DNA from: Armatimonadota bacterium
Lineage (GTDB): Bacteria > Armatimonadota > Fimbriimonadia > Fimbriimonadales > Fimbriimonadaceae
Assembly (NCBI GenBank): GCA_025360125.1
Contig: JANYCU010000009.1
Span: forward strand, 53,309-117,308
Reading direction: 5' to 3'
Length of the DNA: 64,000 bases
In this document: in pieces, positions 25,081 to 33,693 of the stretch
How positions within the stretch are numbered: the stretch's first letter is position 1
Layout of the letters: each line of letters opens with the position of its first letter
The notes under the pieces: model-generated
What the model saw: the letters and a program-made list of their open reading frames with translations, nothing else
Databases searched by the model: none
Told to the model about the DNA's origin: nothing
Translations under genes and position numbers: made by a program

Positions 25081-26561
25081 CATCCGGACGAATGCAATTG
25101 ATGCCCGAGCCAAAACTTATCTTCGATAAGTCACGCCCAGGCCGAATCGGATGCAATGTCCCCGTCTGCGATACTCCAGAAGTCGACTTCACCAGCATTG
25201 TAGGCGAGACTCGAAATGATCTTCATCTGCCCGAAATCGCCGAGCTTGATTTGCTCCGCCATTTCACCAACCTTAGCCATATCAACTTCGGAATCGAGAC
25301 CGGATTCTATCCGCTCGGCTCCTGCACCATGAAGTACAACCCCAAAATCAACGAGCAAACCGCTCGTCTCGCTGGGTTTGCCAATCTTCACCCACTGCAG
25401 CCAGTTGAAACCATTCCGGGTGCGCTTGAGATTCTGAACGGCGTTCAGGAAATGCTGTGCGAAATCACGGGCTTCCCCACCATCACTCTCCAGCCCGTCG
25501 CGGGTGCTCACGGCGAAATGACGTGCTTGATGCTGGTCAAAAAGTATCACGAGTCCATCGGACAAAGCAATCGAACGATTGTTCTGGTCCCCGACTCAGC
25601 CCACGGCACAAACCCCGCGTCCGCTGCTCGATGTGGTTACTCGGTGAAGCCAGTTCCGACTGATGCGAACGGGAACACCGATCTTGTATCGCTCGCCGCT
25701 TCGCTCGCTGAATTTGGCGAGAATGTTGCCGCGCTAATGTTGACCAACCCGTCAACCCTCGGGTTGTTCGAGCCAAACATCGAGAAAATCTGTAAGATGC
25801 TTCACGATGCCGGAGGCCAAGTCTTTTGCGATGGCGCGAATATGAACGCGATGGTCGGCACAACCCGTCCGGGCGATCATGGTTTCGATTGTATGCACCT
25901 CAACCTCCACAAGACCTTCAGTACGCCTCACGGCGGCGGTGGTCCTGGTTGCGGAGCAATCGGTCTCAAGAGCCACCTCGAACCTTTCCTCCCAGCTCCG
26001 GTCATTCGACCGACGGGCGGAAAAATCGTGGCCGATTACGACCGTCCGCAAACGATTGGTCGAATCTCTGGCTTTTATGGTCAGTTCCTTATGGAAGTGC
26101 GAGCGTACACCTACCTTCGCGCCTTCGGAAAGGAGTACATCGCTGATATTTCGCGGTACTCAGTCCTCAACGCGAACTACGTTCGAGAGCGACTCAAGGA
26201 CGTCCTTCCTCCGGCCCACGATCGCCCGTGCATGCACGAGTGCATCTTGACCGCCGAGAAGTACAAGAAGGAACACGGAGTCCGCGCACTGGATATCAGT
26301 AAGCGACTCATCGATTACGGATTCCATCCACCGACGAACTACTTCCCGCTCATCGTTCCCGAATGCTTCATGATTGAGCCGACCGAGACCGAGACCAAGG
26401 AAACATTGGACGAGTTCTGCGATGCGCTCATTGCGATCTGCCAAGAAGCCATCGATACGCCTGACCTTCTTCACGACGCCCCGTCAATGAAAATTGTTGG
26501 TCGCCTCGACGAAACTTTGGCGGTGAAAACGCTCGACGTCCGCTGGTGGCCTGCCAGTTAG
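25077..26561 (+). CDS. gcvPB: Glycine decarboxylase P protein, subunit 2
   Basis: This is the PLP-bearing half of the split P protein, 494 residues. PLP is expected on Lys279 in HLNLHKTFSTPHGGGGPG. GFYPLGSCTMKYNPK, the VAGAHGE-type segment (QPVAGAHGEM) and PDSAHGTNPASAARCGY confirm the family. The start overlaps the gcvPA stop; an internal Met at codon 5 or 8 (the latter MPEPKLIFDKSRPGR) may be the true start. A 7-bp-period repeat begins at its stop codon. Confidence 0.96.
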   Translation: MTSGRMQLMPEPKLIFDKSRPGRIGCNVPVCDTPEVDFTSIVGETRNDLHLPEIAELDLLRHFTNLSHINFGIETGFYPLGSCTMKYNPKINEQTARLAGFANLHPLQPVETIPGALEILNGVQEMLCEITGFPTITLQPVAGAHGEMTCLMLVKKYHESIGQSNRTIVLVPDSAHGTNPASAARCGYSVKPVPTDANGNTDLVSLAASLAEFGENVAALMLTNPSTLGLFEPNIEKICKMLHDAGGQVFCDGANMNAMVGTTRPGDHGFDCMHLNLHKTFSTPHGGGGPGCGAIGLKSHLEPFLPAPVIRPTGGKIVADYDRPQTIGRISGFYGQFLMEVRAYTYLRAFGKEYIADISRYSVLNANYVRERLKDVLPPAHDRPCMHECILTAEKYKKEHGVRALDISKRLIDYGFHPPTNYFPLIVPECFMIEPTETETKETLDEFCDALIAICQEAIDTPDLLHDAPSMKIVGRLDETLAVKTLDVRWWPAS

Positions 26562-26588
26562 TTTGCCGTTTGCAGTCGGCAGTTTGCA
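26559..26588. repeat. Heptamer repeat at the gcvPB stop codon
   Basis: Four units of period 7 (GTTTGCC, GTTTGCA, GTCGGCA, GTTTGCA) begin in the TAG stop of gcvPB and run into the intergenic gap. There is no protein-coding use. Confidence 0.65.
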
Positions 26589-26647
26589 GAAAGAGTCGAA
26601 GAATAGGTTCGAATCGGGTTCAGAAAGTGAATCTGCTAGCCTTTTAT

Positions 26648-26669
26648 CGCCAGTAGTTTTATACTGGCG
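26648..26669 (+). promoter_or_regulatory. Perfect hairpin just before a start codon
   Basis: CGCCAGTA and TACTGGCG form an 8-bp perfect inverted repeat with a 6-nt loop, ending 2 nt before the ATG at 26672. The right arm covers the position of the ribosome-binding site (GGCGG), so the hairpin could mask translation initiation or serve as an operator. Confidence 0.55.
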
Positions 26670-26671
26670 GT

Positions 26672-27046
26672 ATGTCTATTCAGCAGTTTCAAGTACATAA
26701 CCGTTTTCGCTTCTTCGAAGGGGCCTCCATTTCCGAGCTCAATACGAGACTTCGGATGTTCACCGCAGGCGGAGCCATTGCCGCCAAAAGCCTAAGCATC
26801 GAGTACGTCGAGTCGGCAGACAGCTTCTTGGTGTTGCTCGGATATTCAGACCATCAACCCGGCTATCCGGTCAAATTAACCGAAATCACCGTTGGACCTC
26901 ATCCCAAGGGTGACGACACCGACGCCCTGGGACTTACCCTCGACCAACAGGCAGCGGAAGCGAGTGAAGTGATCTGCCAATCGATGTACGTCGACAAAGA
27001 CGACATGATTCACGTCGTCTTTATGCAAACGGTTTATGTAGGTTAG
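26672..27046 (+). CDS. Conserved-looking hypothetical protein
   Basis: This 124-residue soluble alpha/beta protein has no signal peptide or membrane segment. It is mixed beta-rich (VESADSFLVLLGYSDH, MIHVVFMQTVYVG). No family is recognised. The start codon is preceded by a perfect hairpin that would sequester the ribosome-binding site. It follows the gcv operon after 110 nt, and its codon use resembles the core genes rather than the accessory island that begins downstream. Confidence 0.6.
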   Translation: MSIQQFQVHNRFRFFEGASISELNTRLRMFTAGGAIAAKSLSIEYVESADSFLVLLGYSDHQPGYPVKLTEITVGPHPKGDDTDALGLTLDQQAAEASEVICQSMYVDKDDMIHVVFMQTVYVG

Positions 27047-27156
27047 TTGTCAGCCTCTAGACGGCACTTTGGGAGTGCTCGAACCTGTTCGAGCTTTGGG
27101 CTGCAAAGCCTGCTTTGCTGAAGTTCACTTTGAGGGTCTCGGAAGCATGGCAAGCA

Positions 27157-27290
27157 TTAAAGGCCATGCTTCAATTCAAATTCGGCAAAGTAGTCTTCGA
27201 CTGGTCGGATATTTTTCCTTCAAGGGACTGAACGAGGCCCTCACGGATGCTATCGGTATCTTCTGTTTGTTTTTTACACAGTAAACCCAT
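27157..27290 (-). pseudogene. Decayed antitoxin-like gene, copy of the one at 30090
   Basis: Read on the minus strand, codons give EDTDSIREGLVQSLEGK. After a one-base loss in an A run the frame shifts to VEDYFAEFELKHGL-stop. Together these match the C-terminal half of the intact protein at 30090-30284 (EDTEAIRTSLLQSLKGD ... AEDYFAEFELIHGR). The N-terminal part of the intact gene is not recognisable here. I read this as a frameshifted remnant of an antitoxin-like gene. No toxin partner is visible beside it. Confidence 0.7.
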
Positions 27291-27439
27291 GCCGAAACTC
27301 TGTCTTCGGGTGTGTGTCGCTCAATTTGATCATAGACTCACTTTATCAGGTAATCCTTTGTTTGAGTTTCTAAAACTGCATTAGTTTTCGGCAACGCCAG
27401 ATAAGCGAGGACCGTCATACATATGTCCGCCAAAAATTG

Positions 27440-28864
27440 ATGAACGATCCAATCAAGCAAGCCATTGTTTGGCAACGAACCTATTTCCAGATTCTGGATA
27501 GATTCTTCCGATCAGTTACAAATACGTCAGCCGCGAAGTTCTCATCCATAGAGGGCTTTCCTGATGCGGTTCGATCTAATGCGCATGCTCTCGCTACGAA
27601 AATGCATGCTTTGAGCAATTTTGAAGATGAGCTTAAAGATTTTTATTCTCGGGCCTCGGGCGGCTTATACGACACAGCTTTCAATTTGGGCGGAAATAAA
27701 CTTGTATTGGGTGGTAGCAGTCGATTTCTAAACACGCACCTTAAGTCCGTAGTTGTGAATTCCCTATACTGCGACACAATACTAATTCCTGACCCAGTCA
27801 TGCCGTGGATGGAAATAGACCGAAGCGAAGAAAGGTTTCAACATGTTCAAATCCTCGAAGCCGTACATGTTTTGCTCCACTTGAGACCACTTGCTGATGC
27901 CGACTTGATCAATCCTACTATATTAATTTTCCCTAGTTGGGAAAAGAAACTGGAGCTAGGAGACCCTGTTACACAGCGCGGCATGGCCCAGCTTATCGGA
28001 CAGCTTGTTTCCTGTCCAACAATCGATGCAGTCAACTCAATTCCCGACCTAATTGACTACGTTAGGAATAATTCCGAGGAATTTCTCAAATCAGTTGAAA
28101 CCAGATCCCTTTTGATTGCACCTGGTGAATCTGAAGTTATATCAATAAAAAACTCGGTCAAAGCTTATGAAGACCACATCTCCAAATACAGATCCGAAGC
28201 CTGGCTCAACGAATACTCTGATTTCCCTATAGAGTTTAAGGTTTTCAATATATTGATGGAGAGGTATGGACCTCAATATCACCTTCTCGAAAATGCGTTT
28301 GAATTCAGTGCATCTCCACTTGTATGTGTAAAAGGACAATCGTACTGTTTTGAAAAAGTAAGTTTGCTTACAATCGATGAGAACCAATGGCAGCAACGAC
28401 TCACCCCAGCAACCGCCATGGCATTGCGAGCTCTGAGTTCGTCAAGTTTACAGTGGCTAAACAATATTCCAATAGAATCCTTGGCTGCACTCAAAGCTGA
28501 CGGAACCATTTCGGACTTTCGACTGAAACTGAATGCACATATCAATACTTTCGATGCCCTAGGTGATGCAGATTCGGACAGAGTGGCATCAGATTTTGCC
28601 GTCGAACTCCGGTCCTTAATTTCAAATCACAACTCCCAATTGCGAACCCTGCAAGCAAAGTACGCCCGCGCTCATGGCCAAACGGCGTTTATTGCAACTG
28701 CTGGCTTGGCCCTAAATTTCCTTCCAATTTTGGGTGCGCCGATCACTGCGACTGCCGCCATAGCGGCATTGGCAAAGTATGGAAAAGAAAAGGCCGACGA
28801 AGTTGCCGAGAGAAACACACTTCGGAAGTCTCTTGTTGGAGTTCTGAGCCTCGCAAATAATTGA
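27440..28864 (+). CDS. Unrecognised accessory protein with C-terminal hydrophobic segment
   Basis: This 474-residue protein starts at the ATG (a TTG lies one codon upstream). It is mostly helical and soluble-looking, with no motif I recognise. Residues about 425-450 form a hydrophobic Ala/Gly/Pro-rich stretch (TAGLALNFLPILGAPITATAA) that could insert into a membrane. The codon use is visibly more A/T-rich than in the neighbouring gcv genes, which suggests a transferred region. It is followed by another unknown membrane gene. A membrane-acting effector of a defence system is only a guess. Confidence 0.6.
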   Translation: MNDPIKQAIVWQRTYFQILDRFFRSVTNTSAAKFSSIEGFPDAVRSNAHALATKMHALSNFEDELKDFYSRASGGLYDTAFNLGGNKLVLGGSSRFLNTHLKSVVVNSLYCDTILIPDPVMPWMEIDRSEERFQHVQILEAVHVLLHLRPLADADLINPTILIFPSWEKKLELGDPVTQRGMAQLIGQLVSCPTIDAVNSIPDLIDYVRNNSEEFLKSVETRSLLIAPGESEVISIKNSVKAYEDHISKYRSEAWLNEYSDFPIEFKVFNILMERYGPQYHLLENAFEFSASPLVCVKGQSYCFEKVSLLTIDENQWQQRLTPATAMALRALSSSSLQWLNNIPIESLAALKADGTISDFRLKLNAHINTFDALGDADSDRVASDFAVELRSLISNHNSQLRTLQAKYARAHGQTAFIATAGLALNFLPILGAPITATAAIAALAKYGKEKADEVAERNTLRKSLVGVLSLANN

Positions 28865-29060
28865 TCCTTTGCTAATTGAGTGAATCGCCGCATAATCCCC
28901 GACGAATATAGGCATGGCATTCAGGCACTGTGAGCTCCCGGTGGTGGCTGACATACTCAAGGTAGCGACTCAAATGCGTAGAATTGCATTCATCACACAG
29001 AAATCTCTGCGACAGGCTAGGCATGTGCTGATTACCTCTGAAACTCGGTAACATTACAAC

Positions 29061-29987
29061 TTGGAATCAAATCTGCTTCAGGAAGCTAAAGATAAGCTCA
29101 GTGCCGTTCGAGACCAGCTTGAGGCAGCTGTGAAGGATAACGTAGGAAAGATGCGTGGCATTGATGGCGACTTCTATAGCCTGATAAATAGAATCGTACT
29201 AAAATTGCTTGATGACTCATCGATGGTAGCAATCCCAAGCCAATTAATTACCGTCGCGTCTGCATTAACTGAACTGATAGCAAAGATCGGCAAGTGGCAG
29301 GGAGTAATGGACACTGACTCACTCGAACCGTCACCATTCGCTGAAGCGGAAAATGCGGTGAGAAAGGTTTATTTTGAGGTGGCAACAAACCTTGACCTAA
29401 TTAAAGAGATTAGGAATGAGTCTAGTTCGGCTATTTCCAATGGTAATCAATTGGCAGAGCAAGCGAAGGGAGTAATTGCGAAGTTGGATGAAAGGTTGAT
29501 CGATGTTCAAAAGCTAGAGTCGAGAGGCCTGACTCAGGCGTATTCAAAGCAGTTTCAAAACTCCTTGAAAAACTATAATCGTATTGTCGTATTGTTAGTT
29601 ATATGCTTGGCAATCGTTGGCGGAGTACTCATTGCAATGACTGTGACCGGGCTAGGACATTTGGATTCAAAGAATACTGAGACACTGGTAATGGCAATCG
29701 TCAATCGGTATCTGCCTGCTGTCGGCCTTATTGTTATTTTTGGATATTTGGTTTCGTTGCTCAAGACCTACCTGTACCTTGCGGCAATTCACAGACACAA
29801 GCTTAATGTCTTGGCGACGATTGAGAGTCTAAAAGAGCTATTCACTGGCGAAAATCAGAAAGATCTCCTCAATACGACTCTTGTGCAGGTATTCACTCCC
29901 AACGTGCCGGACTTCACGAAGAAGGACAGCGACCTAACGATGGAACAGCTCGTCAGCTTGATCAAATCGGCAAAGCCGGGCGGTTAA
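29061..29987 (+). CDS. Two-pass membrane protein with N-terminal coiled coil
   Basis: This 308-residue protein starts at a TTG codon, the first possible start after an upstream stop. Residues 1-165 are long charged helices, then come two membrane helices (about 175-198 and 215-240), and a polar C-terminal ~70 residues ends in a helix. No family is recognised. It is separated from the 474-residue gene by 196 nt and shares its A/T-leaning codon use. Coiled-coil plus paired membrane helices is a layout seen in some phage-defence effectors, but nothing specific supports that here. Confidence 0.6.
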   Translation: MESNLLQEAKDKLSAVRDQLEAAVKDNVGKMRGIDGDFYSLINRIVLKLLDDSSMVAIPSQLITVASALTELIAKIGKWQGVMDTDSLEPSPFAEAENAVRKVYFEVATNLDLIKEIRNESSSAISNGNQLAEQAKGVIAKLDERLIDVQKLESRGLTQAYSKQFQNSLKNYNRIVVLLVICLAIVGGVLIAMTVTGLGHLDSKNTETLVMAIVNRYLPAVGLIVIFGYLVSLLKTYLYLAAIHRHKLNVLATIESLKELFTGENQKDLLNTTLVQVFTPNVPDFTKKDSDLTMEQLVSLIKSAKPGG

Positions 29988-30089
29988 TACCCAGATCGTA
30001 TTTTTTAGCGCAATAACTAGATTCTTGGAGTTCTCACTTGAAGAAATGAAGACGGCCGGACCAACATGGCCCGGGGCGTGACGGAAACA

Positions 30090-30284
30090 TTATCGCCCGT
30101 GAATCAATTCGAATTCAGCGAAGTAGTCTTCCGCTGATCTAACATCTCCTTTCAATGACTGCAAAAGGCTCGTGCGAATCGCTTCGGTGTCCTCGGCTTC
30201 CTTCAGCAGATCAATCACAGGTTCGAACCGTTCCGATGGAGGGACGGCACGTTCAAAATTTTCATCTACTGACGTCTCGCTCAC
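30090..30284 (-). CDS. Antitoxin-like small protein, orphan
   Basis: This 64-residue acidic protein has a C-terminal half (EAIRTSLLQSLKGD, then AEDYFAEFELIHGR) that fits a recurring small-antitoxin pattern, A/S-I-R-x-G/S-L...EEFxAEFxxKHG, found beside ParE/RelE-type toxins. No toxin gene lies next to it, so it is an orphan or a solitary antidote. A frameshifted relative lies 2.8 kb away at 27157-27290. The family assignment is from pattern memory only. Confidence 0.6.
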   Translation of the reverse strand: MSETSVDENFERAVPPSERFEPVIDLLKEAEDTEAIRTSLLQSLKGDVRSAEDYFAEFELIHGR

Positions 30285-30470
30285 ATCGCTATTTTAACTC
30301 GAATTGATCTCGAAATTGCATGGATTTCAATCACTCATTAGCAGTCTTCACGAAAGAGTGCCAAAACTTGCATCCAAGTATGCCCCGACAAGCGTCTATG
30401 TATTTACTCGGACCGTAGCCCAGGCGATGGTGCAAGCCGACCAGTTGGCTTGTTAGGCGAGGCAAATATT

Positions 30471-31133
30471 ATGGAAACTTTAACTAAAAAGCCCGTGAAT
30501 GGCCAAGAAATTCACATTTACGAAGTCGGACGGCTTTTCCGCCAAGGGGCAACTCGTTGGAATAGCTATTTAAAGGAAATGGAAGAGAGCAGAGACTTTA
30601 TGCTGGCGATATATGCGCCACTGAGATCTGCGATCAACGTCGAAATGTCGAGACCAGGACTTGGGAAGCGTATCCTTGATCGTGGCCTCAAGAAGTTGGA
30701 AGGAATGAAAAACTACGATAGCGTTGCAACTACGAGCAAGAGCGCATTCGAAATTTTCAAAACTCAAATTCTTCCAACATTGTCCTCCATTGATGAAGAC
30801 TTTGTTAATGGTTCAGCAACAAATTCTAGTTTCATTTTCGGAGATCATGTAGTCAAAGGTGGATTCCACGCCCGAGTAACGACAAAAGAAGGAGAAAAAC
30901 TTCTCCTTTACTTTCATCCTTCGAAGTGGAGTGAAGATCACCAGACGGCCTTTATCGAGCTTTTGACCGTCATGGCTGAAAACGTCTTCGGATTTGATCG
31001 GAGTCAAGTGAGATTTGTTGACATAAGAGAGGGCTTAGTCGTTAAGCCGAGCAAGACCTACAAGGCAGTCAGAAAGGAACTTGAGTCCACAATAAAGCTA
31101 ATTGCGCGCTTCAAGACTGTGAACGCAGCCTAA
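30471..31133 (+). CDS. Unrecognised accessory protein
   Basis: This 220-residue protein uses the ATG preceded by a GCGAGG ribosome-binding site; a TTG seven codons upstream is less likely. The first half is helical and basic, the second half alpha/beta (FHARVTTKEGEKLLLYFHPSKW). No motif, signal peptide or membrane segment is recognised. It is the last gene of the accessory region and is followed by a hairpin at 31144-31173 before the lipoate-ligase-like gene. Confidence 0.6.
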   Translation: METLTKKPVNGQEIHIYEVGRLFRQGATRWNSYLKEMEESRDFMLAIYAPLRSAINVEMSRPGLGKRILDRGLKKLEGMKNYDSVATTSKSAFEIFKTQILPTLSSIDEDFVNGSATNSSFIFGDHVVKGGFHARVTTKEGEKLLLYFHPSKWSEDHQTAFIELLTVMAENVFGFDRSQVRFVDIREGLVVKPSKTYKAVRKELESTIKLIARFKTVNAA

Positions 31134-31143
31134 CTCCTCCAGC

Positions 31144-31173
31144 GTGGGAGTCTGATTCTATTCATACTCCCAC
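31144..31173 (+). terminator. Possible stem-loop between unknown gene and ligase gene
   Basis: GTGGGAGT and ACTCCCAC form an 8-bp perfect stem with a 14-nt loop, 10 nt after the stop at 31133. It lacks a strong T run, so termination by it alone is uncertain. Confidence 0.4.
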
Positions 31174-31196
31174 ACTTCCAGATGTAAACTCTTGCC

Positions 31197-31820
31197 TTGC
31201 AATTCACTCTCGAAGGCAAGAACGATGGCGTGACCAATATGGCGCGCGACGCCGCCCTCCTTGAGCGAGCCGAGCAAGGCACCGTCGGGGCGCGAATCTA
31301 TTTCTGGGATTCCGTTTGGGTCACCCTTGGGCGAAACCAGAAACCAGCCGACGCCCTCATCGACCTCTCAGTTCCCCATATAGAACGCCCCAGTGGCGGC
31401 GCCGCCGTCCTCCATGGCCACGACCTCACCATCGGAATCGCGATGCCCCTCGCCGACCTTGGCTGCAAAGGTCGAGAGGTCAAGAAAGCCTATCGGGGTC
31501 TCGTCGCTCCGATTATCGCTACGCTCAATGCAGTAGGAGTCCCCGCCATCCTCGGGTCTGACCGGGTGGACCGAGAACGAAAGGACTCACCCTATTGCTT
31601 CGCGATGAAGGCCGATCATGACATTCTGAACCAAGATACAGGTGAAAAAATCTGCGGCTGCGCCATGCGCGTCACCCATCATGCCGCTCTACTCCAGGCA
31701 AGCATTCCGATCATGGAGCCTTTATGCGATCCCCAAAAAATCCTGCGGGACTACCATCAAACGCCGATCACGCGATTGGATATCGATGCATTCCATATCG
31801 CATTTTCAAAGTCACTTTGA
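31197..31820 (+). CDS. Lipoate-protein ligase A-family protein
   Basis: This 207-residue BPL/LplA-fold protein starts at TTG. N-M-A-R-D-A-A-L-L-E near the N-terminus, RPSGGAAVLHGHDLTIGIAMP (the lipoyl-AMP loop with SGG and H), and GEKICGCAMR (Lys as substrate-carboxylate ligand) are family signatures. It could attach or transfer lipoyl or octanoyl groups to GcvH, encoded 8 kb upstream, or to 2-oxoacid dehydrogenases. It is shorter than full LplA and lacks its C-terminal domain, so octanoyl transferase (LipM-like) or amidotransferase activity is also possible. Iron-sulfur genes follow. Confidence 0.8.
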   Translation: MQFTLEGKNDGVTNMARDAALLERAEQGTVGARIYFWDSVWVTLGRNQKPADALIDLSVPHIERPSGGAAVLHGHDLTIGIAMPLADLGCKGREVKKAYRGLVAPIIATLNAVGVPAILGSDRVDRERKDSPYCFAMKADHDILNQDTGEKICGCAMRVTHHAALLQASIPIMEPLCDPQKILRDYHQTPITRLDIDAFHIAFSKSL

Positions 31821-31986
31821 AAGTAGGCTCGGCCTCATCAGCCTCACCAAATCGATTCCCGTACTTCCATATCATCGTTGCTTTTTTTGCATTATGAATC
31901 GAGTTTAGCGAGGCATCGTACGTGTCTGACGTAGAATAACAGTGATGCCAAAAGCGGTCCCCGAGCGACAAGAAGTAAAAAGAGCG

Positions 31987-32307
31987 ATGACCACGATTGA
32001 AAAAAGCTTATTTGAGGCCGAAATTATCGAACAAATTCGGACGGTTTACGACCCCGAAATTCCCGTCAACGTCTATGATCTCGGGCTCATTTATGACATC
32101 CAGGTCGACGACGATAAAAACACGCACATCATGATGACCCTGACATCGCCGAGTTGCCCCGTCGCCGGAATTCTGCCCGGCCAAGTCGAAGAAGCCGTTC
32201 GCGGCACACTGGGCATCGGCAAAACTTCTCTCGAACTCACCTGGGATCCACCCTTCACCATCGAAATGATGAGCGACGAAGCTAAACTGATACTTGGACT
32301 CGATTAA
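31987..32307 (+). CDS. sufT: SufT-like MIP18/DUF59 iron-sulfur assembly factor
   Basis: This 106-residue protein uses the ATG at 31987; upstream Met codons are in frame but encode a charged, unconserved lead. The DUF59 fold is clear: VYDPEIPVNVYDLGLIYDI, MTLTSPSCPVAGILPGQVEEAV with the conserved Cys, and LTWDPPFTIEMMSDEAKLILGL. SufT matures Fe-S proteins, notably lipoate synthase and aconitase. Its TAA is directly followed by the ATG of the Rrf2 gene, and iscA comes next, so this is an Fe-S operon. Confidence 0.92.
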   Translation: MTTIEKSLFEAEIIEQIRTVYDPEIPVNVYDLGLIYDIQVDDDKNTHIMMTLTSPSCPVAGILPGQVEEAVRGTLGIGKTSLELTWDPPFTIEMMSDEAKLILGLD

Positions 32308-32775
32308 ATGAAATTTTCTGCGCAGGAAGAGTACGGCCTGAGATGCCTCATCCAAATCGCCCGAAAGGGTGCGCAGGAGAGCATGACCATCCCTGAAATC
32401 TCAAAATTGGAAGGTCTCACCACAACGCACGCCGCCAAGCTTCTCATGATCTTGCGCAAAGAAGGCTTTATCACCAGCGTGCGAGGTCAATCGGGGGGAT
32501 ATTCGCTTGCCCGACCACCCAAAGAAATCAAGGTCAGTGATGTGCTTCACAGCCTCGGCGGACGCCTGTATGATGCCGAATTCTGCGGAAAGCATAGCGG
32601 TGCCCTCGATATTTGTACGCACGCAGTCGATTGCTCCGTCCGAAGCCTCTGGCAAGTAATCCAGCAGGCGGTTGACTCCGTCATGGAGCACCTCACCATC
32701 GCCGACATGCTCGACGAACAGAAGTCCAATATCACTTTTTTCGATTCCCCAACCCGACAGCTCATTTCCCAATAA
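32308..32775 (+). CDS. Rrf2-family Fe-S cluster regulator (IscR-like)
   Basis: This 155-residue protein has a winged helix-turn-helix at residues 1-85 and three cysteines at 93, 103 and 109 (EFCGKHSGALDICTHAVDC). Their position matches IscR, where three Cys ligands hold a [2Fe-2S] cluster. It probably represses its own sufT-rrf2-iscA operon when the cluster is present. It is coupled to sufT with zero spacing, and iscA begins 5 nt after it. Confidence 0.9.
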   Translation: MKFSAQEEYGLRCLIQIARKGAQESMTIPEISKLEGLTTTHAAKLLMILRKEGFITSVRGQSGGYSLARPPKEIKVSDVLHSLGGRLYDAEFCGKHSGALDICTHAVDCSVRSLWQVIQQAVDSVMEHLTIADMLDEQKSNITFFDSPTRQLISQ

Positions 32776-32780
32776 ACCAA

Positions 32781-33122
32781 ATGGATACTCCGTTCCCTAT
32801 CGAAATCACCCCCGCCGCCCTAGATCAAGTCAAGCGACTGGTCGCCAAAGATGGCCGCCCGGATGTCTTTTTGAGACTCGGAGTAAAAGGCGGAGGGTGT
32901 TCGGGTCTTGAGTACGTCATGAAACTCGATACCGCGAGAAAACCAATTGACCTGGAGCAAGTCATCGACGGAATCACTATGGTTTGCGACGCAAAAAGCG
33001 CGACATTTCTATCCGGATCCAAGTTCGATTACACGGGCAACCTTATCGGCGGCGGCTTCGCGTTTGTGAACCCGAACGCGGGTCGAAGCTGCGGCTGCGG
33101 AACCAGCTTCACTCCGAAATAG
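32781..33122 (+). CDS. iscA: IscA/SufA-type iron-sulfur carrier
   Basis: This 113-residue A-type carrier accepts and hands on Fe-S clusters. Cys40 in GGGCSGL and Cys104/Cys106 in the GRSCGCGTSF tail are the three conserved ligands. ITPAALDQVKRLV at the start and NPNAGRSCGCG at the end are typical of the HesB family. It is the third gene of the sufT-rrf2-iscA operon. Further isc/suf genes (scaffold, desulfurase) are not in the window. Confidence 0.95.
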   Translation: MDTPFPIEITPAALDQVKRLVAKDGRPDVFLRLGVKGGGCSGLEYVMKLDTARKPIDLEQVIDGITMVCDAKSATFLSGSKFDYTGNLIGGGFAFVNPNAGRSCGCGTSFTPK

Positions 33123-33148
33123 CTGGGAAGCCAGGGAAAACATTTCCG

Positions 33149-33169
33149 CACTTTGACCTTTGCACTTTG
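33149..33169. repeat. Heptamer repeat after iscA
   Basis: Three units of period 7 (CACTTTG, ACCTTTG, CACTTTG) start 27 nt beyond the iscA stop. This is the shortest and weakest of the heptamer arrays. Confidence 0.45.
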
Positions 33170-33263
33170 AACTATCTGATCATGGCGTCCTGCCAAATGC
33201 AATGTAGTTTTCCCGCTGTCTCTGGTTGAACAACATAAGCACCAGTTAAGTAAAAAACAGTTC

Positions 33264-33435
33264 TGAGGCACGAAGTGTCGAGAGTATGTCAGCCCAGCTC
33301 GCAGGAGCTTCAAGCGCGTTTCGCGCAAAAGCTCCGAAGGGCTGGGTAAGAATCCTATTATGTCCTTTCCATGGTCGCTCTAAACCCACTTTTGAACCTA
33401 ACTTGCTGAATGAGCGACCCCGCCGATAGGCGATC
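33264..33435 (+). repeat. Intergenic multi-stem repeat element, copy B
   Basis: The architecture matches copy A but the stem sequences differ. In order: a small hairpin GGCAC-GAA-GTGTC, AGCCCAG at 33291, a nested stem GAGCTT...CGCG-TTT-CGCG...AAGCTC, CTGGGTAAG at 33342, GGTCGCTC at 33373 and its partner GAGCGACC at 33412, then the tail CCCCGCCGATAGGC. Conserved pairing with different sequence suggests an RNA structure. The rest of this 570-nt gap holds no gene I can support. Confidence 0.75.
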
Positions 33436-33656
33436 GATCAAAAGAACTAGAAGAGAGGAACGAAGTTCCCAAGGGCGTCCCGCCCGCGATACGCACTCAG
33501 GACCAAAGCCCCAAAATCAGGTCAAATCCAAGAAATAACCTGGATTACAAGGTCATAAGCTCATAGCCGCACAATGCGGATAAAAGGGGCCACCCATTAA
33601 CCCTGCGAATCTCCCACGGTTCCGGTGGCCCCAATCTTCAAATCTCTTTCCTGACA

Positions 33657-33693
33657 GCTGAAGGCTGAAGGCCAACTGCCAACTGCTAACTGA
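33657..33693. repeat. Heptamer repeat at the response-regulator stop codon
   Basis: Units of period 7 (GCTGAAG twice, then GCCAACT twice, then GCTAACT) end directly at the stop codon of the minus-strand response regulator (33694-33696). Confidence 0.65.

Noticed and set aside
28872..29054. 60-residue minus-strand frame with several cysteines (CDEC)
   Set aside because: No ribosome-binding site, no family match, and it lies in the short gap of the accessory island. It could be a remnant but the support is too weak.
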